Source: Diphasiastrum complanatum
Taxonomy: Eukaryota > Streptophyta > Lycopodiopsida > Lycopodiales > Lycopodiaceae
Length of the DNA: 64,000 nucleotides
NCBI GenBank assembly: GCA_029204225.1
Contig: CM055110.1
Span: 38,928,015-38,992,014 of the forward strand
Reading direction: 5' to 3'
Position 1 is the stretch's first letter; each line of letters begins with the position of its first letter. Below, piece after piece: positions 13,250 to 24,082 of this stretch. The notes beneath the pieces are model-generated. The model saw nothing but the letters and a program-made list of their open reading frames with translations, did no database searches and had not been told where the DNA came from. The position numbers were made by a program, and so were the translations under genes.

Positions 13250-13915
13250 CTAAGACTTCCACCTTGCCACTGGTTCTTGAAGAAACTCATGATTTAGATG
13301 GGATCAATTTGACATCCATCTGTTTGATGATCTCCTTGTTGACTTAATTCTGCTTTTGACCCTTAAATCCTTGGATCTTGCTATCAGACTTTTTGCTCCA
13401 TATTTTGTCTTTGTAAAATGCACGAATTCTTGATTGGACATCTTGTACTTGGATGATCCTCAAAGCGGTATGTACATTGTCCTTCTCAAGAAACTTTACT
13501 TCGCGAGCCTAAGTTTGATGACAGCCAGAACTTAAAATACTAGGTTCGTGGTCACCTGTTGCACATGATCCACTTGCCTCTGCTCCACTTTGTTGCCTCC
13601 CGTGGGGTTCCATTCTTGCTTGATCATCGCTCGTTGATGAATCTTGTTCCTCTGATTCCCCATCTAATGATTCAACAATGTGATAGGGAAAATCCATCGT
13701 CTCGTGGAAGATCTGCAATTCATCTTGATAGCAGCCCTAAAAAGTTGTCCAAATGAAACATAGGATGCTAAATCTGCCATTCGTGATCTGATCTTCTTGG
13801 GCAGTCCAGCATGGCACTTTGCCATGATAATCCGTTCGAGAAGAAGTAGTGGATTACAATTCTTCACTAGGTGGTAGATCAGAAAGGTGTAGTCTCCTAC
13901 CCTTCTGGAAATCAC
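13250..13915 (-). pseudogene. Unrecognised minus-strand coding fragments
   Basis: Several short minus-strand frames look coding. One reads RSRMADLASYVSFGQLFRAA at about 13720-13790. Another has an acidic/Ser-rich stretch (ESLDGESEEQDSSTSDD) at 13610-13680. A third reads VQSRIRAFYKDKIWSKKSD at about 13380-13440 and runs into stops. They may be pieces of one decayed gene or transposon protein. No family recognised. Confidence 0.25.
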
Positions 13916-14004
13916 TTGGCCTTTCTCATTGAGTGCTAGTTAGCAATTTACAGTTCTGGAAATCACTTGGCCTTTCTCATTGAGTGCTAGTTAGCAATTT
14001 ACAG
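13903..14004. repeat. 51 bp tandem duplication
   Basis: A 51 bp unit beginning TTCTGGAAATCACTTGGCC occurs twice, back to back and without visible mismatches (13903-13953 and 13954-14004). It is a recent local duplication in non-coding DNA. Confidence 0.9.
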
Positions 14005-16750
14005 TTCAAATCCTTTGAGTATGGAGAAAGATTTGTGCCTTTCCGTTTCCAAAAAATAGGCCACTTCTTTTCAATTCCCAAAATTGCAACTTTCTCCCTC
14101 CATTGTAAATGGATTGCAAAATCCACTCAACCTTGAGTTTTTATTGTCTTGCAGCCCATTTTGATCTTTCTCCGCTTCTTGATTGATGGAGTACTCAGAG
14201 ATATCAGGCCAAATTTTCGTCATAGCCACTTTCCGAAGCAAGTCTCCGAATTGAGCAATTATTTGTGAATTCTTCCACGACTACATTTCTTTAATTGAGT
14301 TTGCTTATAATAGTAGAAAACATTTAGCTACATGTTATAGTTTGTTTATGCTAATGTACGATTTACAACCTAGATCTTCGGTGAATGTGGAGACAAAGTC
14401 TGTTAAGATCCAGAAAGGAATGGAAGGAAAGATCTAACAAACCTAACAAGTAGATAATCTCAAAGTTGTACTATAGATTCTCGTAACCAAATTAAGAATA
14501 CCACAAACAATTTGATCCAACGTTAGGTGCATCATGTGGAGAAGAAGAAAAAGTTCATGCTAGATATCCTTCAATAGCCAAAATCTTGTACTACAGAAAA
14601 AGTCTTCACTTACATGATATGGGAGTTATGTAAGTGATTTTTTACTGGTTCTTGAACGGGGGTTTGATCTACCCTTACTCAATAAGAAGAAAGGGTCATC
14701 AAAATGTAAGAGCTCGATCAGGGATAACACAATGAGCCACCGAAGGAAATCAGGAATTTATTGTTTGCTTTTTCATTAGCTAGAAAATAAGATATCTCTT
14801 CTTTTTAAAAGTAGATAATTTATGACATGCTTCCTCTAGCATTTGCTTCAACAACAGAAATTTAAAAAGCCCCTTGAGATAGATCCTTTAAAAAAAAAAA
14901 TATTCCCATGACTTTTATGAAAAATCATGTCTCTTAAGACATCACTTTCATCTTTTAAACTTAATAAAAAGAATCATTTTTTCTATACACCTTATTCCAA
15001 GGGCCTCTTTACACTTACTCATTCACCCTTCGAAGGTGACGCAAATAGGGCAATGGGATTAAAATCACCTTTCATATGTAACCCGTGGAAGCTCTCAAGC
15101 CCTGGGGAGGAACGGTTTGCAACCACCTCATGAACTCTCCTCTTGGGCTCCATGGATTGGGAGAGATTCTTTCCACATATATCATAAGGGAGGATTAACC
15201 ATGAAGCATGGCATATGTGATGTCAGCATTGATAACATTACTTGCCCTTCCCTCGCCTCAGTGACCCAATCTGTGGCTCACATCATGCTTCGATGAGGGA
15301 TTAGCACGGAAAAAGCCCCTAAGGACACTAACATTCAAATTACTCATTCAAACAATTTTAAGAATGTCTATTTGGCTAAGCTTTAAAATGGGATTTGAAA
15401 CCCAAGTGCACCTTTTTTTTAAAACCCAAATTCCAAATTGCTTTGCACTGTGCTAGGAAAGCCACTAGCGCCCAACATATCGTCCCCCACTAGCGCCCAA
15501 CATATCGTGAATTTAATAAACCCCATGCTTTTGTGTGAAAAGCTCAACGCAACGACAACAACAACAACATCAACAACAGCGGGTCCGCTTGCTTTTTGGC
15601 CTCCAATTGAGGTGCTTTCCAGAAGCCTTCGCCTGTCCATATCCTCTGCAAGTGCAAATTATTTGGGCTGTTTCACTTTAAATTTTCTGAAAACCCAGAC
15701 ACATGACACTGGCCGGTTCAATTTTCCTTTGAAAACCCAGACAAATGACACTGGCCAATTCAATTGTTCTTCTTTGCATTGTAGCTGTCCATGATCTTGC
15801 TTCCTTTACTTTTATCACTATGTTTTTTCCTTGCATTCCTTTTATCAATTTTCTGACGGTTTTCTTCCAGTATTTTAATCCCATTGTTGTCATTGTACGT
15901 GAATTTAATTTCTTGTATTCTCTCATTTTCCTTTGTTAATATCAGGCATGAACAAACGATGCTGACTCCGTCCTGTCTCGATCCAATTTCTTGATGCCTA
16001 GGTTCGGACGTACATCCTTGTAGCTGCTGCTGCAGCCTGCCCCATAAGTCAACAATTATTATTTTTCCAACATTTACTTCGTTTTACTTGGAAATCTCCA
16101 TGCACCAATGCCTATGCATTCACAGAAATCTTCGTGATCATCACGAGTCATCTGAGTTATTTCTGCCTAATTGGACGAAGAGAATTTCCAATAATATATG
16201 GCCTTTTTTAATTAAAAAATGGTCCTTCATTGCAGCACTATATACACAGCCCTACTGGTAGCAAATGGTGCCTTTGGCAATTCCTTGCAGTAGCTTGCGG
16301 CTGCATTGTGGTTTGTTCCCTTCGCACATAGATCGCAACTTTTGCCTTGACGTTGGTCTAGCGATTCATTGTTAGATCGCATTTCGACCGTAGACTCGTT
16401 TATTTAATGTTCAAGACATTAAAGATGGCCAGGTCCTTAATGTACTTCAGATACTTAATTATCAAATGTAGAATAGAAAAAGTCATGAATGGTTACCCTT
16501 TTGGACTGTGCGTAGAAACCTGTGTATTTTACCAGGTAGAACTCTGCACACAAAAATAGAGTAATTTTGTAGGTCTGTTGTCTATGTTAAAAAACATGAC
16601 CAAATATGCAGGTAGCAAAATAGGAAACTGTAATTCCTACAGGTATCAGATGAGCAGACATAGAACCAAGATAATAGGTTGCATCTGACCCTAGATCAGT
16701 GATCAAAAAATGTGCAGAAAGAGTTTTAAATGGATTATATCACCAAGGAG
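14005..16750. other. Intergenic, no convincing gene
   Basis: About 2.7 kb. Small local duplications are seen: ACTAGCGCCCAACATATCGT twice at about 15463-15508, and a ~40 bp unit containing AAACCCAGACA and ATGACACTGGCC twice at about 15690-15762. Short ORFs at 15438-15940 have low-complexity (Thr-repeat, hydrophobic) products and no recognisable domain. Confidence 0.55.
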
Positions 16751-16779
16751 AAAACTATGAGCTTAATTTCCAACAACGA

Positions 16780-17072
<293 letters not shown>

Positions 17073-17129
17073 GCACGCACGTGCACACACCCCATCGACC
17101 GCCCACCATTGGCAGGCACACTTCGCTAT

Positions 17130-17130
<1 letters not shown>

Positions 17131-17165
<35 letters not shown>

Positions 17166-17166
17166 C
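17131..17166. repeat. (GT)n(AT)n microsatellite
   Basis: A GT run followed by a TA run, ending in TATATACTAGTAAAGA. The same border motif occurs at 5040-5056 inside the foldback element. Confidence 0.9.
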
Positions 17167-17171
17167 TAGTA

Positions 17172-17460
17172 AAGAGTGCATGTTTTTGACGGGCAATTGC
17201 GGCCGATCTAGGTGACAGCCGATGATTTGGAAATTCAGTATGTCGTTCACGGGTGATGACGGCCGATCTAGGTGGCGACCGATGATCTAGTGGGTATGTC
17301 CGTCGTTGACGAGCAATGGACGGCCGATCTAGGTGGCGGCCGATGATCTAGTGGGTATGCCCATTGTTGACGAGATCTGGGTGAGGGGCGGTCTTATTGC
17401 GGTGTAAAATGGTCAGGCGACTAAGTAGCGTGTGCCCGTTGTTGACGGGCAATGGCATGT
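17172..17460. repeat. GC-rich ~62 bp tandem repeat
   Basis: About three to four diverged copies of a unit containing CGGCCGATCTAGGTGGC, CCGATGATCTAGTGGGTATG and GTTGACGGGCAATGG. It is noticeably more GC-rich than the surrounding DNA. No coding capacity. Confidence 0.8.
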
Positions 17461-18640
17461 TCAAAATCTAACCATATTCAACAATAGCATAGGGAGTATC
17501 TTAAACAAAAGATTGACGGTCTGTGTTTGTCAAAATCTTGGACAAATACTAGGTTTTACAAAATTTTGAAATACATCATACACAAAAAATAACCAAATTC
17601 ACTTGTGTACACTATGAAATTCAATTGAACTCTTATTGGATAGTTATAACCATCAAAATAATATCATAACATTTTTGGTTAAGAGACATTTTAAATAGTT
17701 CGAATATATATTTTCAACCAATTTTAAAACATCGTAGAAATGACATTACTTAAATCTAATACCATTACCTGGCTATACACCAAGGTATCTAACATTGCCT
17801 CAAAGGCAGACACACTAATAGTGCTGCCATTCCTATAAACATATCTTAAACTACTAAGTAGCAAATCTACATTTATGAGCAAATGAAATCTCCGTGGATA
17901 TGCACCAACTCTCTTCACTGATCAACTAACAACGATATAGCTCTAACAACCAAATGGTTGTGCTGCAAACGATATACTCTCCGTCACCAAGCAGCTCCCT
18001 AAACTCCACGGAAAATCGATGATGATTCACCATCAAGTTTACCATCTGCACAAACACACAGGTGGCCCACTATTATTAGATGAGACAAATAATAACATTA
18101 ACATTTAACATTGTCAAAAATGATTCGTGCAGGACCAAAACATTGTATCACTCTACATTCCTAAACCCTAAACTATGCAATGTATTTGGTCAAAATAACA
18201 AACAATTCACCAACATTATTGACATAAGAAACTGACATGCTTGTTGACTGGATTCAATGTTCATAGTTTTTTATCAAATAAGGTGCAAATGTAGATCCCG
18301 ACAAACCAAAATTGCATACCACTCCCAAACTGCATCTGTTTGTTGTGTCACACAGGCTATACTACAACTTCCACCTAGGAGGATGCAAAACCTTCAAATG
18401 GGGATAGGCTCTAATTGGTTTACAGTTTTCACTACAGGCCTCTACAGGTGTACACAAATTTAAAACTTTGGCATTCACCAAAGTGATTGAGTACAGTTGC
18501 AGATGCCTACATCTAAATGCTTGCAACAATAAGAGCCTCTCCAAATTTGAAAGTTACATTCTCCCAGGTGGAAGGTGTAGCAAAGCCTATGTCATACAAA
18601 CAATAATATTCACCAACTGCAAAAAAAAACATTTATGTTT
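17461..18640. other. Intergenic, no gene seen
   Basis: AT-rich sequence with no supportable coding region or repeat structure beyond short runs. Confidence 0.5.
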
Positions 18641-18645
18641 ATTGG

Positions 18646-18870
18646 AATGTACATACATACATATATACACACCCAGACATATGTACATACATACATATAC
18701 ACACCCATACATAATACATATACACATACACACATATACACACCCATACATATATAAAGATACACATACATATATAGATATACACATACATACAGATACA
18801 CCGAAAAGCACATTTATACATACATACATACACGTACATGCATACATATACACACATACATACATAAAGG
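18646..18870. repeat. Compound TACA/CACATA microsatellite
   Basis: About 225 bp of interleaved ACATACATA, ACACACCC and ATATACACA units. The Cys/Tyr/Val and His/Thr ORFs reading through it are artefacts. Confidence 0.9.
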
Positions 18871-19149
18871 CACGCTCTAAAACTCCAAACATAATCTTCG
18901 ACAATAATTCTAAAACTTATAGACTAATCTAACATTCACTCTTATCCTACCGTACTTAACCCTAACCCAAACCCCAATCCTAATCTTCCCTAACATCTAA
19001 TCAAAAACGTATTACATGTCCACAATCCATAAATCTAACTATGAAATCTTAACCCATAATCATAAAATCTAAAATCCTAACTCTAACCCTTACCTTTATT
19101 CCAAACAAACTACTAAAGCACTTCCAAATATACAGTGTTTTGAGTGCAC

Positions 19150-20969
19150 CTGGCCACTCCTGCCACATCGGTAAATTCGTCGTCACTGTCACTAATCAAC
19201 ACTGGTACACTTGCTGCATTTCACACTCTCGATAGTGCCACATATAGTTGACCATGACTAAATACGGGATGTGGCAAATGCAATCCAATGGTGTCTTGCC
19301 CTTGCGCCTTGTTTATTGTCATGGCGAAAGCCGCTCTGATAGGGAATTGTACTCTCTACAATTCAAATGGCAAATCTGAATTGCTCGGCACTAAAAAGGG
19401 ATCCGTGGAAGAGAACTCTACTCCCTATATTCTTCCCAGTCATTATCTCCACCTCTATGACCTGTCTGCGAATGATAAGTCTCATACCATTGCCCAATCC
19501 CTTGTGTGACGCTATTGACCGCAACAACATCACTATCATCCCAACCTTCAACACCAACTTATGTGGAGGGCATCCACTCGATTGCAAGCTGCTCAAAAAC
19601 TCTACTGGGTACACATTAGAGTCATCACACTCAACCACACTATCAGCACTATAAAACGTGCAAGCATCACCAGGAAGTTGCTCAACAACTTTCGAATTGA
19701 TCTCATCCACATTTTCATTCAACGGGGTCAATATTGCACGGCTTCTTAAAAAATCAACATCCATGTAATGTCGTGCAATATCGAAAAAAGTGAGCGAAAT
19801 CAATTCACACACATCGCGTGTCCTTAATCACATACACTCTAGCAAAGAAATCAAATCCAAACCACACTGCACAAATGTGGACTCACGAACATCTCCAATA
19901 CTCAACACACACTCTGTAAACCTCGACTGCTCGTTCCTATTGGCTCCCGCCACACCCATAACGTGCATGTTTGTTGACAGTTTGTGCACCTCCATATATT
20001 TTCACAAACACGAACTCTTCAGTGAAGCGCTCACAATCTGTGCACGACTGCCCCACCATACCATCGAGAGCACTTGATGGAAATCACCACCAAAAACGAT
20101 CGAAACTCCTCCAAGTGGAGCATCTATACCCAATATGTCATGTAGAGACTAATCCACACACTCGATGGCATACTTATGTACCATGGGAGCCTCGTCCCAA
20201 ATAATGAGTCGACATGCCATCAACAGCTTACCTAACGGATACTGTTTCGAGATGTTGCACGTCAAGCTTTCGTTCATTTTGTCAGAGGAATCCTAAATCT
20301 AGAGTGCGCGGTCCTACCAACTTTCATTAACAATGCAGTGATCCCCGACGATGCAATTGCCAGTGCTATCCAGCCTTGTGCATGCACGTACGACAACATG
20401 ACACTATAGAGAAACGTCTTACCCGTACCACCCGGACCATCTACAAAGAACACTCCACCCACTCTTCGTACCACATGCTCATGTACTACATGGTAAAAAA
20501 TCACACGCTGATCCACATTCAATCTCTCGATATCAGCATCTACCTCTGAAAGGGTCTCATCCAAAAATATCTCTTCGCGAAATAGTGGAGAAAACTCAAC
20601 CTCGCTATTGGGAAGTGTGAAGCCAAAATTTTTCAACAACTTTCTCAATGCCTGCATGTGTGTCTCCACATGTAGAAGAGCCCTATCTATCATAATCTGA
20701 CTCATAGTAATGGTCTTGCACATTATTGGCTGTCCTAACTCCTCCGCATATTCCCTGCTCACGATGTGCTCTCTTGCACCACTTCTAGGTGATTGTACGT
20801 TGGCATCTAAAGTCAACATACCATTGCTACATGGGGACACACATGTAGTGCCTAAACTACGTACTGGCAAAGCCCTATTCTTGGCTTGTCTCGTATAGGC
20901 CAATCTCTTCCTTCTGGCAGATGTGCTTTCATTTTTCCGGAGTTCTAAATGAAACATTGTTTTATACAA
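19150..20969 (-). pseudogene. Helitron-type PIF1-like helicase, truncated and broken
   Basis: The longest frame (20274-20969) carries LNVDQRVIFYHVVHEHVV and the Walker A box GPGGTGKTFLY (about 20411-20445), followed by IASSGITALL. Further on the minus strand, across stops, come the Walker B segment LIIWDEAPM (about 20182-20206), GGDFHQ and ARAILTPLNENVDEIN-type sequence. The last motif is INKAQGQ with [13 protein letters not shown] (about 19230-19318). This order is that of the SF1B helicase domain of plant Helitron RepHel proteins and PIF1. Multiple stops and frame changes make it non-functional. The N-terminal Rep domain is absent, and Helitron termini were not located. Confidence 0.85.
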
Positions 20970-21084
20970 ACTTTGGAGTCACTACTTGTTGGTTGGTGTT
21001 TTCAGACATGATATTTACAACCTTCGTTCATTTATCCTGCAAGTTACACATGGATTTTGTCAGAATCAAACAAACAATAGCGGC

Positions 21085-21208
<124 letters not shown>

Positions 21209-21243
21209 ATGATTCTAAGATTTTACCATGCAATTTGTTATCT

Positions 21244-21310
21244 AAAAACATAATAGTTTACCCACAATCCAGTGTTAGGTAGTTAGACTCACAATCCAGT
21301 GTTAGGTAGT
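21244..21310. repeat. ~32 bp tandem duplication
   Basis: The phrase CACAATCCAGTGTTAGGTAG with adjoining TTAGACT/TTAGGCT occurs twice in succession. Confidence 0.85.
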
Positions 21311-21377
21311 TAGGCTCACAATTTACCCAAATTTTCATATTATTGAAACTTGTTGCTAAACCAATTACATGATGACA

Positions 21378-21494
21378 TTCCCCCCCTCTCAATCCCCATC
21401 CTTTTATTAGAATTTTTAACAATTGCTAATTAAAGCCCCCCCCCCTCCCCCATCCTTTAATTAGAATTTTTAAATATTGCTGATTAAAGCCCCC
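21378..21494. repeat. ~60 bp tandem duplication with poly-C tracts
   Basis: Two diverged copies of a unit that starts with a run of C and continues CATCCTTTTATTAGAATTTTT and ATTGCTAATTAAAGC. A third poly-C run follows. Confidence 0.8.
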
Positions 21495-22460
21495 ACACAC
21501 ATGCACGAACATGTAGACCAGGAAAGAGAGAACTTGATGTCCATCGTATGTATGATCTGGAATTATTGAAAGCAATTTTGCAACATATATAAGGAGATGG
21601 CAAGTCTGTGTATAATGATAAAGATCATACTACTATGATTGCAATAAAGAATGAGCAAAAGCTTAAAGCGTACTTGATGATTGCAATAGAAACTACCCAA
21701 GGATACCAATGTCTGATTGTGCAATGCAATGCAGAGAGCGCTTTTGAAATAAATAGTTATCAAGAGTACAATCTATTGAGCTATTGTTGATTAGTTCTGA
21801 AGCCCAAGTGTACAACTAGGAGACTTGTCAATTTTCTTTAGACCTGTTAGCCTTATTCATTAAGTGTAAATGAGGTCGACACAAAGGCCTTCTGCAACAT
21901 ATACATGGAGATGGCAAGTATACCTACTAAAGCGTAAATGGCTTGTTGTTTTCTTTGCAATAGCTTAGAGATGAGATATATCGCACTTGGCTATGTGCAA
22001 AGTAAATCACACTTGGCTATGTGCAAAGTAAATTCATTAATATTGACAAATATGTGGGCATATCTTGTGATTTAGATTCAGTTCTAATCTATAATGAATG
22101 CTAAGACATACTTGGTTCTATCCATATCATGGTTCAATATTTTTCACTTTAACGATCCTATAATGAATGCTAAGACATACTTTCATCGTGATATCAATAA
22201 GCGCATTTTATGCTTCTAAACGATCTTTTATTTTCTAGCGCATGCTACACCTATCTATATCTTGGCTCAGGGGGGCTAGCAGTAACAAATTTTTAATAAT
22301 ACTTGTTTAGAGAAACCGGTTTACTCAGTTTGATGGCCTTCATTAGCTATACGTTTGATGTTTCTGGGGTAGTAACGATTAAGGTTGCAACTTCTTCCTG
22401 CTTACATTTTGTGGTAGCAAATTCATTACTTATCTTATAAACCTTGATACAATTTTGTAG

Positions 22461-22530
22461 GTAAAGTGTATGGATGGAGCACTTTGCTCAAATAACCTTG
22501 TGACAATGGTGATAATTGATGAATGCCCAG
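22461..22530 (+). pseudogene. Beta-expansin-like exon relic (TDECPG exon)
   Basis: A 70-bp block is bounded by an acceptor (aattttgtag) and a donor (GTAAAG). It encodes VKCMDGALCSNNLVTMVIID followed by ECPG, matching the family-45-like domain of beta-expansins, which carries the pattern C-x-G-x-x-C...VTVVITDECPG. Expansins are secreted wall-loosening proteins. A companion exon lies at 22690-22783. No N-terminal signal-peptide exon or complete C-terminal domain was found, so this is treated as a gene fragment. Confidence is good in family and low in function. Confidence 0.65.
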
Positions 22531-22689
22531 GTAAAGAATTTTCAATAATTCTTCATGCTAATTTTCTAGCGCATGCTACACCTATCTATATCTTGTTCAA
22601 TAATACTTGTTCAGAGAAATGATGCTACACCTATCTATATTTTGACTTAACGGGGCTAGCAATAACAAATTTTCAATAATACTTTTTTG

Positions 22690-22783
22690 ATCTAATTAGT
22701 GGTACAGCTCTCAGCCAAATGGCTAATCCTAGTGGAAGTCTAGGTCTGTTACACGCTGGAGCTTTGCAAGTTCTTTACGAAAG
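22690..22783 (+). pseudogene. Beta-expansin-like exon relic (SGTA...LYER exon)
   Basis: Encodes FDLISGTALSQMANPSG, then GLLHAGALQVLYER, ending at a GTAATC donor. Beta-expansins have FDLSGTAFGxMA...LRxAGVLxIxYxRV at this place, so the order and spacing after the 22461 exon fit one gene. An extra Ile interrupts FDLSG, which may mark a shifted splice site. Three further partial copies of this exon follow (22806-23187). Confidence 0.65.
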
Positions 22784-22805
22784 GTAATCTGAATTGGTTT
22801 GCAAT

Positions 22806-22871
22806 AATGGCTAATCCTGGCGGAAGTCCAGGTCTGTTACACGCTCGAGCTGTGCAAGTTCTTTACGAAAG
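22806..22871 (+). pseudogene. Second copy of the expansin-like exon
   Basis: ATGGCTAATCCTGGCGGAAG to CTTTACGAAAG followed by a GTAATCC donor. It is a near-copy of 22717-22783 with a few substitutions and lacks the upstream FDLSGTA part. Confidence 0.8.
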
Positions 22872-22972
22872 GTAATCCAAACTTTGCAATGCTACACCTA
22901 TCTAAAAGCAATGTAAGAGGTATATCCAAGCAATGTAAGAGGTGGTGTGCGGCAAGTAGATCGAATGAGGAT

Positions 22973-23038
22973 AATGGCTAATCCTAGCGGAAGTCCAGGT
23001 CTATTACACAATGGAGTTGTGCAAGTTCTTTACGAAAG
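22973..23038 (+). pseudogene. Third copy of the expansin-like exon
   Basis: Again ATGGCTAATCCTAGCGGAAG to TTTACGAAAG with a GTAAGCC donor. It carries several differences from the first two copies. Confidence 0.8.
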
Positions 23039-23114
23039 GTAAGCCGAACTTTGCAATGCTACACTTATCTAAAAGCAATGTATGAGATAATGGATAATCC
23101 TAGTGAAATTATGA

Positions 23115-23188
23115 TAATGGCTAATCCTGGCAGAATTATGATAATGGCTAATCTTGGCAGAAGTGCAGGTAATCTTTACGAAAGGTAA
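23115..23188 (+). pseudogene. Fourth, internally deleted copy of the expansin-like exon
   Basis: The ATGGCTAATC...GGCAGAA start occurs twice in quick succession, then skips to CTTTACGAAAGGTAATCC. It has lost the central part of the exon. Confidence 0.7.
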
Positions 23189-23599
23189 TCCAAACTTTGC
23201 AATGCTACACCTATCTAAAAGCAATGTAAGAGGTATGTCCAAGCAATGTAAGAGGTCGTATACAACAGGTAGATCGAATGAGTTTTTCGTGCCTTCATCA
23301 ACTATACATTTGATGTTTCTTGGAAATACTTGTTTGATGTTTCTGGGATACTACTTGTTCAGAGAAATGATGCTACACCTATCTATATCTGGGCTCAGAT
23401 ACATACAGGAGGTAGATCGAATGAGGATAATTATTTCTACTTATTTCTAATGCATGCTACACCTATCTATATCTTCATCAGTTATAAGTTCGATGATGGT
23501 TCACCTAGTTTACTCAGTTTGCTATACGTTCGCAAGAACTTTGCAATGCTACACCTATCTAAAAACAATGTAAGAGGTATATCCAAGCAATGTAAATGA

Positions 23600-23791
23600 A
23601 AGAGTAGATGCATTACTTGGAATCCATTGGCACCGATGATGAGATGTCTTGGAATCTATTGGCACCAATGATGAGATGTCTTAAAATCTGTTGGCACCGA
23701 TGATGAGATGTCCAGAATTTTCAAAGTAAACTGGCACACACTATTGAAAATCTGATGAATGCACTATTGAGAGTAAAGCATTTACTTGCCG

Positions 23792-23839
<48 letters not shown>

Positions 23840-23993
23840 CGCACTATTATAAAAGAGTAGATGCATTACTTGGAATCCCTTGGCACCGATGATGAGATGT
23901 CCAGAATCTGCAAAGTAAACTGGCACACACTATTGAAAATCTGATGAACACACTATTGAGAGTAAAGCATTTACTTGCCACTGATGGGAGAAT

Positions 23994-24079
<86 letters not shown>
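23600..24079. repeat. Duplicated segment with two (GA)n tracts
   Basis: A unit containing TTGGCACCGATGATGAGATG, AAGTAAACTGGCACACACTA and GTAAAGCATTTACTTGCC, ending in a (GA)n tract, occurs twice. GA tracts lie at 23797-23838 and 23996-24079. The first half is additionally repeated three times around 23615-23710. Confidence 0.9.

Positions 24080-24082
<3 letters not shown>

Larger units (their letters stand above)
22220..23600. repeat. Complex degenerate tandem repeat region
   Basis: Besides the exon copies, the phrases GCTACACCTATCTATATCTT, TTTGCAATGCTACACCTATC, AAAAGCAATGTAAGAGGTAT, GTTTACTCAGTTT and AGTAGATCGAATGAGGATAA recur many times in shuffled order. This indicates repeated local duplication. 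Short ORFs here are by-products. Confidence 0.85.

Noticed and set aside
15438-15939. Possible small secreted protein (hydrophobic ORF with Thr repeats)
   Set aside because: Local duplications and low complexity, no recognisable domain, splice structure or codon signal.
18587-18932. Cys/Tyr/Val-rich and His/Thr-rich ORFs
   Set aside because: Entirely produced by the TACA/CACATA microsatellite.
18945-19100. Telomere-like AACCCTAACCC phrases
   Set aside because: Only scattered, irregular matches to CCCTAAA with no true array. More likely ordinary AT/C-rich sequence.
21608-21790. 60-codon ORF upstream of the expansin-like relic, considered as its first exon
   Set aside because: No expansin N-terminal motifs (ATxYG, GACGYG) or signal peptide. 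Link not supportable.
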